64,000 bases of DNA, from contig NZ_JAQYWD010000026.1 of assembly GCF_030145145.1 (NCBI RefSeq), positions 30,639-94,638 on the forward strand, in the 5' to 3' direction. The notes under the pieces are model-generated. The model worked only from the letters and a program-made list of their open reading frames with translations. It was not told the DNA's origin and ran no database searches. This document shows, in pieces, positions 27,845-37,367 of the stretch. The translations under genes were made by a program, and so were the position numbers. Position 1 is the first letter of the stretch, and each line of letters starts with the position of its first letter. The DNA comes from Desulfobacula sp. (GTDB lineage: Bacteria > Desulfobacterota > Desulfobacteria > Desulfobacterales > Desulfobacteraceae).

Positions 27845-28147
27845 TTATGGCAGATCAGACAGTTTTTTCGTAAGGTCATCGATCCTGTCATTGAGTGCTT
27901 TGATGTCTGATTTAGATGCCAGATCCAGTTTTGACAGAATTTTTTCCAGGGTTTTTTCAATTTTTTTATCAAAATCGGTTTTTGCATCTTCATACTTTTG
28001 CTGGCATTCGTTTAAAAAATCCCTGGCTTCGTCCTGGTTCATTTTGGAATTTTGCGCAAATTCTTTTGCCAGGTCTTCAATCTCATTTTTAGATCGTAAG
28101 GCAAGCCCTACGCCGGTTAACAGGCTTTTTCTAAGATACTCAAACAT
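27845..28147 (-). CDS. Phasin-like coiled-coil protein
   Basis: A 100-residue, almost fully helical and charged protein (MFEYLRKSLLTGVGLALRSKNEIEDLAKEF, then QDEARDFLNECQQKYEDAKTDFDKKIEKTLEKIL and a terminal leucine-heptad helix). It resembles the PhaI/PhaF-related small phasin family found on polyhydroxyalkanoate granules, or regulators of them. No PHA synthase is in the window, so a granule role is inference. It is probably co-transcribed with the downstream UbiB-like gene. GGAGGAAAC precedes the ATG. Confidence 0.75.
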   Translation of the reverse strand: MFEYLRKSLLTGVGLALRSKNEIEDLAKEFAQNSKMNQDEARDFLNECQQKYEDAKTDFDKKIEKTLEKILSKLDLASKSDIKALNDRIDDLTKKLSDLP

Positions 28148-28179
28148 GTTTCCTCCTACAATATTATGTTACCAAGGGG

Positions 28180-30027
28180 TTATTTTGATCCAAAAGAAAC
28201 TTCCAGAATGTCTTCCACACTGGAGTCTCCTTCCATGATGGCATCCATCTTACCATAAGCGGATGGCAGAAGGGTATGAATAAAAAATTTAGCAGATGCC
28301 ATCTGACCTGCATAATAGGCCACATCTTTGTTTTTTTCAGCCATTGCGTTAACCGCTTCCCGTTCAAGACTCCCTGCTTTTTTAATCAGCTTTGGCGCGG
28401 CAACAGATGCCCGCCATAAATGCATCCATGCAAAAGTGACATCCCCTGTCACGTCAAGGAAGGGATGGGCAAAGGCATGGGCATTGAAGATTTTTTCGGA
28501 CCGGGTTCTCTGGCTGAGTTCCCGGGCAAGCGCTTCAAGTCTGTCTAGGGCATGGCTGACCGTTTCAACCAGTCGTTCTATGCCTTCAATACCTTTGGCC
28601 GCATTTACGGTTTTTCGTATCTGGTGAAGAAAGTAGGCAAAGCTCTCGCCGTTATTCAACCTCAGTTTTCTGCCGATGAGATCCATGGCCTGGATACCAT
28701 TGGTGCCTTCATAAATCATGAAAATTCTTGAATCCCTCATCAGTTGTTCAACAGGGTATTCACAAATATAACCGTATCCGCCGTAGACCTGGACTCCATG
28801 GGAACAGACTTCCAGGGCTTTATCCGTGATATACCCTTTTACAATGGGCGTCAAAACTTCAATTAATGCCCGGGTATCGGCTTTGTGTTGTTCATCCGCG
28901 GTGGTGTGAACGATATCAGCGCATTTACCATAATAATAGATCAAAGACCGCATCCCTTCCGTATAGACTTTCATGTTCAGCAGCTGACGTTTCACATCCG
29001 GATGTTGGATAATGGGGACATCCTTGGCTGCCGGGTCTTTTCCGGCGAGAAGATGTCTTCCCTGTATCCTGTTTCTGGCATAATCAAGGGCATACATATA
29101 TGACGCTGAGGCCACTGCAAAGCCCTGCATACCCACAAAGGCCCGGGCTTCATTCATCATCTGGAACATTTCCGGCATGCCCTTGTTCTCTTCTCCCAGA
29201 AGCGTGCCGATACAGTCTCCTTTTTCTCCCAGGGAAAGCGTGGCCGTGGCATTACCATGAATGCCCATTTTATGTTCCAGGCCGGTACAGACAATGTTAT
29301 TGAAGTCACCCAGGCTGTTGTCTTCATTTACATGATATTTGGGAACCAGAAACAAGGAGATCCCTTTGGTTCCTGCGGGTGCGCCTTCAATTCTTGCCAA
29401 TACCGGATGAATGATATTTTCACACAGATCATGGTCGCCTGCAGAGATAAAAATTTTTGTTCCCTGGATGGCATAGGTACCATCCGCTTTTTTTATGGCC
29501 GTGGTGGTGAGTGCCCCCACATCAGATCCCGCTTCAGGCTCAGTCAAGAGCATGGTCCCACCCCAAATGCCGGCAAACATTTTTTTCATGTATCGTTTTT
29601 TCTGGTCTTGGGTACCAAAGGCTTCCACCAACTTGGCTGCCCCGTGGGTCATGCCGTAGTAAAGCATGAATGCCGAATTGGCACCGATCATATATTCCAG
29701 AGCCGCACACCCGACAAGTTTCGGCATTCCCTGCCCCCCCACTTCCGGGTCATCACACATGGCCAGCCATTCGCCTTCACAATACAGCTTCCACGCCCGT
29801 TTAAAGGATGGCGGAACCGTTACAGTTCCATTTTCCAGTCTGCACCCCATTTCATCCCCTTCCTTAAACGTGGGAAGGATTTCTTTTATGGCCAGGTTCC
29901 TTGCCTCTGAAACGATCAGGTCTATGGTTTTTCGATTAAATTCATTAAACAATTCATGGTCAACCATTCCGATCTGTTCATGCAAAACAAAGTCAACATC
30001 CCGTCGGTCAGCGATTAATTGTGCCAT
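28180..30027 (-). CDS. Long-form acyl-CoA dehydrogenase
   Basis: A 615-residue member of the extended acyl-CoA dehydrogenase group, with an extra N-terminal helical domain and an Acyl-CoA_dh_C C-terminal domain (compare about 380-400 residues for short forms). Family blocks include GGTMLLTEPEAGSDVGALTT (FAD/substrate loop), KIFISAGDHDL and MIYEGTNGIQAMDLIGRKL with the catalytic-base glutamate. FAD-linked oxidation of acyl-CoA esters with ETF as acceptor is expected. The chain specificity cannot be read from sequence. The 32-bp gap to the phasin-like gene suggests one transcription unit 30027-26127. Confidence 0.92.
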   Translation of the reverse strand: MAQLIADRRDVDFVLHEQIGMVDHELFNEFNRKTIDLIVSEARNLAIKEILPTFKEGDEMGCRLENGTVTVPPSFKRAWKLYCEGEWLAMCDDPEVGGQGMPKLVGCAALEYMIGANSAFMLYYGMTHGAAKLVEAFGTQDQKKRYMKKMFAGIWGGTMLLTEPEAGSDVGALTTTAIKKADGTYAIQGTKIFISAGDHDLCENIIHPVLARIEGAPAGTKGISLFLVPKYHVNEDNSLGDFNNIVCTGLEHKMGIHGNATATLSLGEKGDCIGTLLGEENKGMPEMFQMMNEARAFVGMQGFAVASASYMYALDYARNRIQGRHLLAGKDPAAKDVPIIQHPDVKRQLLNMKVYTEGMRSLIYYYGKCADIVHTTADEQHKADTRALIEVLTPIVKGYITDKALEVCSHGVQVYGGYGYICEYPVEQLMRDSRIFMIYEGTNGIQAMDLIGRKLRLNNGESFAYFLHQIRKTVNAAKGIEGIERLVETVSHALDRLEALARELSQRTRSEKIFNAHAFAHPFLDVTGDVTFAWMHLWRASVAAPKLIKKAGSLEREAVNAMAEKNKDVAYYAGQMASAKFFIHTLLPSAYGKMDAIMEGDSSVEDILEVSFGSK

Positions 30028-30246
30028 ATAAAGTACTCCCTTTTTTTTAGTTCATTGCTTCTCATTTTTCGAGAACCATACCCTTAATTCCCTAAGCAAA
30101 ATAAATAATGTTGTCAAGCGGCGAACATTAAAAAAGTTTGGTTGTTTTTAACTATTTTTATGAATATTGAACAAATCCTGACGTTCAATGGTCTGATAAA
30201 ATAATTTTGGGTGGACGAAGAATTGGGGTTGTGATACAGGAGAACA

Positions 30247-31086
30247 ATGGATATTAAATGCTGGGGCTCGCGAGGGTCAATCTCTGTATCAGGTGATCAA
30301 TACCTCAAGTATGGTGGGGATACCACTTGTATTGAGATTACTGCGAGATCAGGCGAAACGATTATCCTGGATGCAGGAACCGGTATCCGCCGTCTGGGGA
30401 ACTCCCTTATTGAAAGAGACATCTCCCGGTACACGGTTTTGTTTACCCACGCCCACTGGGATCATATCCTGGGAATTGCTTTTTTCAGGCCCCTGCAATA
30501 CCGTAAGGTGAAAATGGTATTCCAGAATCGGACATTTTCAGGCCTCAGCTCCAAAGCGGTGTTGAAGGAAGTGATGAAACAGCCTTTTTTCCCCATTGGC
30601 CTAAAGGATCTGAGAGCAGATATTCAATTTGATACCACATTGAACGGCACCTTCACCATCGGATCTATCCGGATCGAAACCATTTCCAGCAGCCATTCCG
30701 GTGGAGGCCTGGGGTATAAATTTATTGAAAACAAAAAAACATTTGTATTTTTAACGGACAATGAACTGGGGTTTGATCATCCTGAAGGAAAAGGCTTTGA
30801 TGCGTATGTGAAGTTTTCACGAAATGCGGATCTCCTGTTTCATGATGCTGAATATACTGAAAGGGAATATAAGCGAAAGAGAAGCTGGGGACATTCATCG
30901 GTTCAGGATGTAATGGATCTGGCATTAAAAGCCCGGGTGAAACGACTGGGATTGTTTCATCTGAACCAGGATAGAACCGATGACCAGATGGATAAGATTG
31001 TCCAGGCATGTCAAACTGACCTGAAAAAGAAAAATGCTTCCCTTGACTGCTTTGCTGTTCCCTGCAATATGGAAATTCATCTTTAA
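30247..31086 (+). CDS. Metallo-beta-lactamase-fold hydrolase
   Basis: A 279-residue MBL-fold protein. The metal motif HxHxDH is THAHWDHILG (H68, H70, D72, H73), with later ligands in SSSHSGG, FHDAEY and GLFHLNQDR. An early GSRGSISVSG is typical of the phosphodiesterase-like MBL group that hydrolyses cyclic nucleotides or related phosphodiesters. Given two cyclase-like proteins in the window, a cyclic-nucleotide phosphodiesterase role is possible but untested. GGAGAACA precedes the ATG. Confidence 0.88.
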   Translation: MDIKCWGSRGSISVSGDQYLKYGGDTTCIEITARSGETIILDAGTGIRRLGNSLIERDISRYTVLFTHAHWDHILGIAFFRPLQYRKVKMVFQNRTFSGLSSKAVLKEVMKQPFFPIGLKDLRADIQFDTTLNGTFTIGSIRIETISSSHSGGGLGYKFIENKKTFVFLTDNELGFDHPEGKGFDAYVKFSRNADLLFHDAEYTEREYKRKRSWGHSSVQDVMDLALKARVKRLGLFHLNQDRTDDQMDKIVQACQTDLKKKNASLDCFAVPCNMEIHL

Positions 31087-31114
31087 TGATAAGGACCTTC
31101 CGTTTAATCACCCC

Positions 31115-32404
31115 ATGAAGCCATCATCTCCCCTCTCTTTTTCCCAGGTCATGAAAATAATTTTTTCCTGGAAAATGATGGTCATGTTTTTTTTTGGATT
31201 TTCGTCTGGATTTCCCTTCTATATTATTAAAGATGTGTTGAAATTATGGATGACCGAGTCCAATATGGATCTTACCACCATTGGTCTATTTTCAGCGTTA
31301 AGCCTTCCGTACACCTTGAAGTTTGTCTGGTCGCCCTTAATGGACGGATATGTGCCGGGCTTTTTAGGCCGACGCAGGGGCTGGATCATTATTGCCCAGT
31401 CGGGATTGATGATCAGTATTGCGCTGATGGGACAATTTGACCCTTCTCGTTCTTTGTTCGGGATTGTTTTCATGGCCCTGTGTGTCAATTTTTTTGGGGC
31501 AAGCCAGGACATTTCCCTGGATGCCTTCCGGCGGGAATATCTAACCAGCGATGAACTGGGATTTGGTACCGGTGTCTGGATGAATGCCTGGCGTCTTGGC
31601 ATGTATGTTTCCGTGGGGATTTCCCTTTTGACAGAGGTCAATATCAGTTGGTCTACCATTTATATTATCCTGTCCCTGATGATGGGGATTGGGATGTTAA
31701 CCACATTGTCTGTCGCTGAACCCATAATAGAGGACGCACCGCCGGTTTCGCTTAAAGAGGCGGTTCTTGAACCTTTTATTGAGTTTTTCCAGCGCCATAG
31801 TGCTGTTCTTGTCCTGTTATTTATCCTGCTGTATAAAATCGGTGATAATATGGCCGGGGCCATGACCATTCCGTTCATTCTTAAAATGGGGTTTTCCAAA
31901 ACAGAGTACTTCGTTATCGTCAAAGGGATCGGCATGTTCGGGCTTTTTGGTGGCGTGATTTTGGGAGGCGGGATTATGATCCGCCTGGGGATTGCCAGAT
32001 CCCTATGGGTATTTGGTATCCTTCAGGCCGTATCAACAGCCCTTTTTGCCATAATGGTCATGCTGGATCACCATTCGCTGACATGGCTTGCCTACAGGCA
32101 GGTTCTTCTGGGATGTATCGTGGGATTTGAATTTTTTGCCACGGGCCTGGGTCAGGCCGCCTATGCAACGTATATGGCCATACAGACAGACAAGCGGTTT
32201 ACGGCTACCCAATATGCCTTACTGACAAGTTTAATGGCTGTTCCCGGCGTCTTTGCTGCCGCTGCCACAGGGTTCATGGCAAAATATCTGGGGTGGGACC
32301 TATTTTATCTTCTGTGCGCAGTGGCGGCAATTCCAGGGCTGCTGCTATTGTTCAAAATTGCCCCCTGGAATGCCAGCAACCAGGATTTGGAAAAAGGATT
32401 TTAA
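31115..32404 (+). CDS. MFS permease, AmpG-like
   Basis: A roughly 429-residue, 12-helix major facilitator protein. FFFGFSSGFPFYIIKDVLKLWMTE and FSALSLPYTLKFVWSPLMDGYVPGFLGRRRGW match the AmpG/PAT-type group (muropeptide or acetyl-CoA transporters), with FGASQDISLDAFRREYL as a second family block. The ATG at 31115 is chosen over a longer reading from 31034 that would overlap the MBL gene by 53 bp. The actual substrate is not readable; AmpG-like anhydromuropeptide uptake is the best family guess. Confidence 0.83.
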   Translation: MKPSSPLSFSQVMKIIFSWKMMVMFFFGFSSGFPFYIIKDVLKLWMTESNMDLTTIGLFSALSLPYTLKFVWSPLMDGYVPGFLGRRRGWIIIAQSGLMISIALMGQFDPSRSLFGIVFMALCVNFFGASQDISLDAFRREYLTSDELGFGTGVWMNAWRLGMYVSVGISLLTEVNISWSTIYIILSLMMGIGMLTTLSVAEPIIEDAPPVSLKEAVLEPFIEFFQRHSAVLVLLFILLYKIGDNMAGAMTIPFILKMGFSKTEYFVIVKGIGMFGLFGGVILGGGIMIRLGIARSLWVFGILQAVSTALFAIMVMLDHHSLTWLAYRQVLLGCIVGFEFFATGLGQAAYATYMAIQTDKRFTATQYALLTSLMAVPGVFAAAATGFMAKYLGWDLFYLLCAVAAIPGLLLLFKIAPWNASNQDLEKGF

Positions 32405-32443
32405 GAATTGCTCTTGAGTCGTCTTATTTTCTAGAAATAGTGC

Positions 32444-32798
32444 TTGACAAAAAACACCCTATTTTTTACTTAAGGGCTGGAAAATAGCAAACGTTATAGA
32501 TTCGGTTTATAGAACCAGACCGCTTTACTTGAGATGTGAAGGTTTTTGCATTATTGTGCAACCCAATTGCACTGATATAATTAGACTGACCGGAGCAATC
32601 CGGTGGTCGGATAAAGTTTATTCCAGGATACTGGGCTTTCGTCCTGATAAGCGTCAGAGAGGTGTTCTTCATGGTAACCAAAGCGCCGGTTTCTTTATAT
32701 CCTTTTGCAAACCATTGATTTATAAGCCTCTCCATCAAAGTGGAAAATCATATGAAGGCCTGATGAATTGAAAAAAAATCAATTATCAGGCTTTTTTT
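32444..32798 (+). ncRNA. Candidate orphan non-coding transcript
   Basis: The 514 bp between the MFS gene and hdrA hold no convincing gene. A TTGACA box (32444-32449) with a weak -10 starts the interval, and a strong intrinsic terminator ends it at 32798. Between them lie a 6-bp hairpin ACCGGA-GCAA-TCCGGT (32589-32604) closed by a GNRA tetraloop, and a TTGCA/TGCAA hairpin near 32547-32562. The layout suits a structured RNA of about 300 nt. It matches no RNA family I can recall (not RNase P, tmRNA, 6S or a cobalamin riboswitch). Confidence 0.3.
32758..32798 (+). terminator. Intrinsic terminator upstream of hdrA
   Basis: A 13-bp stem with one mismatch (32758-32770 with 32780-32791/2), an A-rich loop and a run of seven T at 32792-32798. 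It ends whatever transcript comes from the MFS gene or the orphan interval and insulates the hdrA operon. Confidence 0.8.
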
Positions 32799-32830
32799 GT
32801 TCCGATCATTGTTTGCATTATTTGGAATAA

Positions 32831-32899
32831 TTTAAAGCAGACAGGGTTCATAGCTTTAAATTGTAAAGCTGCTATAAATGTATAAAGCTGCTAAAATAA
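32831..32899 (+). promoter_or_regulatory. TAAAGC motif array upstream of hdrA
   Basis: Four copies of a TAAAGC half-site lie in 62 bp just before the ribosome binding site: TTTAAAGC (32831), the inverted GCTTTAAA (32853), TAAAGCTGCT (32864) and TAAAGCTGCT (32883). The last two are a direct repeat at a 19-bp period, and the second and third form an inverted repeat. It looks like an operator or leader for the hdrA-mvhD-metVF operon; the regulator is unknown. Confidence 0.4.
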
Positions 32900-32918
32900 G
32901 GTAGGAGGTTAAAAAATA

Positions 32919-35900
32919 ATGACCCAAAATTTAACACCGGAGAAAGATCTTGCAGGATCTGTGATGGTTCTCGGCGGCGGGATCGCGGGAATGCAGTCTG
33001 CCATTGATTTGGCCAATTCAGGGTACTATGTATACCTGGTTGAAAAATCGTATGCCATCGGCGGCATGATGGCACAGCTGGATAAGACATTCCCAACCAA
33101 TGACTGCACCATGTGAGTGATCTCACCCAAACTGGTCGAGGTCGGCCGGCATCTGAATATTGAATTATTGACAAACACGGATCTTCTTTCGGTTGAAGGA
33201 GAAGAGGGAAATTTTATTGCCCGGGTGAAAGAAAACCCCCGGTTTGTTGATTTGTTAAAATGTACATCTTGCGGGGAATGCACCAAGGTTTGTCCGGTGG
33301 ATGTGCCCAGTGAACACAATCAGGGCTTAGCCCCTCGAAAAGCTATTTTTAAGCAGTATGAACAGGCCATACCGGGCGGATACGGCATTTCAAAACGGGG
33401 AACAGCCCCGTGTAAGGCCACGTGCCCCGCCCATGTGAGCATCCAGGGATTTATCGCTTTGATGAACCAGGGAAAGTATGCTGAAGCATTGAAGCTGTTT
33501 AAGCAGGATCATCCTTTTCCCGGTTCCTGCGGTCGTGTCTGTCATCACCCTTGTGAAACGGTGTGTACCAGGGGGGATGCAGATGAACCCCTGGCCATCC
33601 AATATCTTCATCGGTATCTGGCAGAACTGGATTTTGAAGGGGATGATCCGTATGTCCCCGAAATTGCAGAAAAACGCGATGAAAAGATTGCCATTGTGGG
33701 GTCGGGACCTGCCGGTCTGACCACAGCCTATTATATGGCGCAAAAGGGATATGGGGTCACCGTGTTTGAAAAATTACCGGTCAAAGGCGGCATGATGGCT
33801 GTGGGTATCCCGGAATACCGGTTGCCCAAAGCAGAATTGGCCAAAGAGATTGAGGTGATTGAACGTTTAGGGGTTGATATTCAAACATCGGTTGAATTCG
33901 GTAAGGATATTACCCTGGAAAGCCTGAAAAAAGAGGGATATTCTGCCCTGTTCATGGCAACGGGTCTCCATGGCTCCCGGGGCTTGGGCGTAAAGGGAGA
34001 AGACCTTGATGGTGTTCTTAAAGGTGTTGACCTCTTAAGAGATGCTGCCCTTGGAAAAGCGGAAAAATTGACCGGGAAGCGAGTCATGGTCATTGGTGGC
34101 GGAAATGTGGCGGTTGATGTTGCCCTGACTGCCCGGCGGCTCGGGTCTGATGATGTGACCATGGTCTGCCTTGAAAAACGGGATGAAATGCCGGCCTGGG
34201 ACTATGAAATTGAAGAGGCCATTGAAGAAAAAGTCAAAATTGTCAACAGCCTGGGACCCCTGAGATTTTTAGGGACAGATGGCATCGCCAATGAAGTCGA
34301 ATTCCAGGAATGCACATCGGTGTTTGATGAAAACGGCCGCTTTAATCCCCAGTATGATGATTGCAAACTCACCTCCTATGAAGCTGACACGGTTATCGTG
34401 GCCATTGGCCAGATGGGGCTCTTGGATTTTGCGGATGCACAAGGGATTGCCTTAACGCCTCCTGGCGGACTGGAAGCAGATCCAATCACCCTGCAGACCC
34501 CCATTGACTGGGTATTTGCTGGCGGTGATGCGTATTATGGGCCCAAATCGGTGGTGGATGCCATTGCCAGTGGGAAAACAGCTGCTGAAAGTATGCATCG
34601 CTTCATCAACGGTGAAGACTTGGCCGAAGGCCGGGAAAAATCCTGGGATTATGAAAAACCCGATATTCTCGATGTCCCCAGGCTTGAGCGGCCAAGGCCG
34701 GTAAAAATAAGTGTTGATGAAAGAGAAGGCAATTTTAAGGAAGTGACCTTGAATCTTGCCAAGGAAGTCATTGATAGAGAGTCGGCAAGGTGTCTGTCCT
34801 GCGGGATTTGTTCGGAATGCTACCAGTGTGTGGACGCCTGTCTTGCCGGAGCGGTAAATCATGATGAGCAGGTAAAGATAAGGGATCTGAATGTGGGGTC
34901 TGTTATTTTGAACACCGGTGCCACCACCTATGATCCGTCAGTGCTGGATGATACCTACATGTATAAGCGATCTCAAAATGTGATGACATCCCTTGAGTTT
35001 GAACGGCTGTTAAGTGCCGGCGGCCCCACCATGGGGCATCTTGTCCGGCCTTCCGATGAAAAAGAGCCTGAGAAAATTGCCTGGCTCCAATGTGTCGGGT
35101 CAAGGGATACCAACCGGTGCGGCAATGGGTATTGCTCATCGGTCTGCTGCATGTATGCCATTAAAGATGCCATGATTGCCAAAGAACATTCCGAGAAGAC
35201 GTTGGATGCGGCTATATTTAATATGGATATACGGACCTTTGGCAAGGATTATGAAAAATATTACAACCGGGCCAAAGACCAGGAAGGGGTGCGATTTGTA
35301 AAATCCAGAATCCATTCTGTGGTTGAAGAACCGGGAACAGACAATTTGATTCTAAATTATGCCGATGAAGCCGGCATGATGCAGCAGGAAGTTTTTGACA
35401 TGGTCATCTTGTCGGTGGGGCTTGTTATTTCCCCGGAGAGTGTGGAACTGGCCCAAAGGATTGGTGTTGAGCTGGACGCGCATAAGTTTGTCAAAACCTC
35501 GACCTTCAACCCCTTGCAGACCTCCCGGCCCGGGGTGTATGTTTCCGGGTCTTTCCAGGGGCCCAAGGATATTGCCTCCTCTGTTACCGAAGCCAGCGGG
35601 GCTGCCTGTGCCGCCGGAATAAAACTGGCAGGGGCCCGCCATACCCAGACAAGAACGGTTGTCCGGCCGGAAGAACGAGATGTCCTGGGAGAAGAACCCA
35701 GAATCGGGGTATTCGTTTGTAAATGCGGTATCAATATTGCCGGGGTAATTGACGTTGAAGATGTTGAAAATTATACAAAAACACTTCCCAATGTGGTGTA
35801 TACCGGTGAAAATCTGTTTACCTGTTCCCAGGATACCCAGGTGTCCATTAAGGAACTCATTGAGGAGCATCAGCTCAACCGTGTCGTTGTGGCATCCTGT

Positions 35901-37367
35901 ACACCGAAAACCCATGAAGGCATTTTCATGGATACTCTGGAAGATGCGGGGTTAAATAAATATCTGTTTGAAATGGCCAATATCCGTAACCAGGATTCCT
36001 GGATGCATTTTCAAGAACCTGAAAAAGCCACCAAGAAAGCCAAGGATCTGATTCGAATGGCTGTGGCAAGGGTGGCAACCTTAGGGCCGCTGCATGACAA
36101 GCGGATTTCCGTCATTGATAAAGCATTGGTCATCGGTGGGGGGATTGCCGGCATGACGGCTGCAAAAGGCCTGGCAGATCAGGGATATGAAGTTACCCTG
36201 GTTGAAAAGGAAAATCATCTTGGCGGACTGGGAAACCGATTATATCATACCATTGAAGGCGATGATATTCAGGTATTTTTGAAAGATCTTATTGCCACGA
36301 TTGAAACCCATGACAAGATCGACGTCCTTAAGCAGGCGCTGATTGTTGGATTTGGCGGCTATAAAGGCAATTTTGAGACCACGGTTCTGGTGGGACCCTC
36401 CATGGAAGAAAGAAAGATTGACCATGGGGCCATGATTGTGGCAACCGGTGCCACAGAATACCAGCCCACGGAATTTTTGTATAATGAAAGCGACGCTGTG
36501 GTGACCCAGCTTGAACTGGCCGACATGATTGAAGAGACTAAGACCAGGGATCTGGACCGCGTCATCATGATTCAATGCGTGGGATCAAGAAACGAACAAA
36601 ATCCCAATTGTTCCCGGGTTTGCTGCCAGAATGCTGTGAAAAATGCCATTGCCATCAAAGAGCAGAATGCAGATACGGATGTGTTCATTCTTTATCGGGA
36701 CATGAGAATGTACTCCATGCTGGAAGAGTTCTATACACGAGCAAGAAATATGGGGGTTATTTTTTCACGGTTTGATCCTGAGAATGCGCCGGAAGTGGCC
36801 AATGGGGAAGACGGGAAAATGGCAGTGACGTTCACCGATCATGTCCTGGGATGCAAAGTGGAAGCCAGTGCGGATCTGGTTGTATTGAGTGCCGGTGTTC
36901 AGGCCGCGGATACGGAAGAATTGGCCACCATTATTAAAACCAACAGAAATGCCGAAGGCTTTTTTATGGAAGCCCATGTGAAACTGAGACCGGTTGAAGG
37001 GCCCACGGAAGGTATTTTTATCTGCGGTACCGCCCACAGCCCTCAATTGATTACCGAAACCATTGCCCAGGCCATGGCTGCGGCATCCAGGGCCACCACA
37101 TTCCTTTCCCAGGAATCATTGACCCTGTCAGCCGTAACCGCAGAGGTCATGCCGGAAAATTGTGCATCATGTCTTGTCTGCGTCCGATCCTGTCCTTATC
37201 ATGTGCCGGCCATCAATGATGAGGGAGTCAGTTATATTGATCCGGCCCTTTGTCAGGGGTGTGGTATCTGTGCCTCGGAATGTCCTGCAAAAACAATCAA
37301 ACTAAACTGGTATGAAGATAATCAGTTGCTCAGCAAGGTTGAATCTTTGCTGGAGGGGGTAATATGA
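32919..37367 (+). CDS. hdrA: Selenocysteine-containing HdrA with inserted GltD/NfnB-like module
   Basis: A 1482-residue flavoprotein read through an in-frame TGA at 33114-33116. The context [21 protein letters not shown] matches the HdrA motif in which this residue is cysteine, so TGA is read as selenocysteine U66. Order: HdrA FAD site [10 protein letters not shown]; Fe-S cysteines C115, C118, C121, C125; a GltD/NfnB-like insert with its own Fe-S cysteines ([21 protein letters not shown]), FAD site GSGPAG (261-266) and NAD(P) site GGGN (393-396); a cysteine cluster at 625-641; the rest of HdrA; a second HdrA unit from [10 protein letters not shown] (about 930) with [10 protein letters not shown]; and two C-terminal [4Fe-4S] motifs. 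The likely role is flavin-based electron bifurcation between NAD(P)H, ferredoxin and MetVF. AGGAGG precedes the ATG. Confidence 0.92.
33132..33149 (+). promoter_or_regulatory. Candidate SECIS element of hdrA
   Basis: Starting 15 nt after the TGA, CTGGUC (33132-33137) pairs with GGCCGG (33144-33149) around the loop GAGGUC. The exposed GGU and the distance to the UGA resemble bacterial SECIS hairpins recognised by SelB. Confidence 0.6.

Noticed and set aside
32466..32771. 80- and 90-codon open frames on both strands in the gap before hdrA
   Set aside because: No ribosome binding sites, no recognisable domains, and they span the hairpins and terminator of the candidate RNA.
33114..33116. In-frame TGA read as a nonsense mutation making hdrA a pseudogene
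   Set aside because: The frame stays open for over 1400 codons with full family conservation, the TGA sits exactly at a conserved cysteine, and mvhD next door shows the same pattern with a hairpin.
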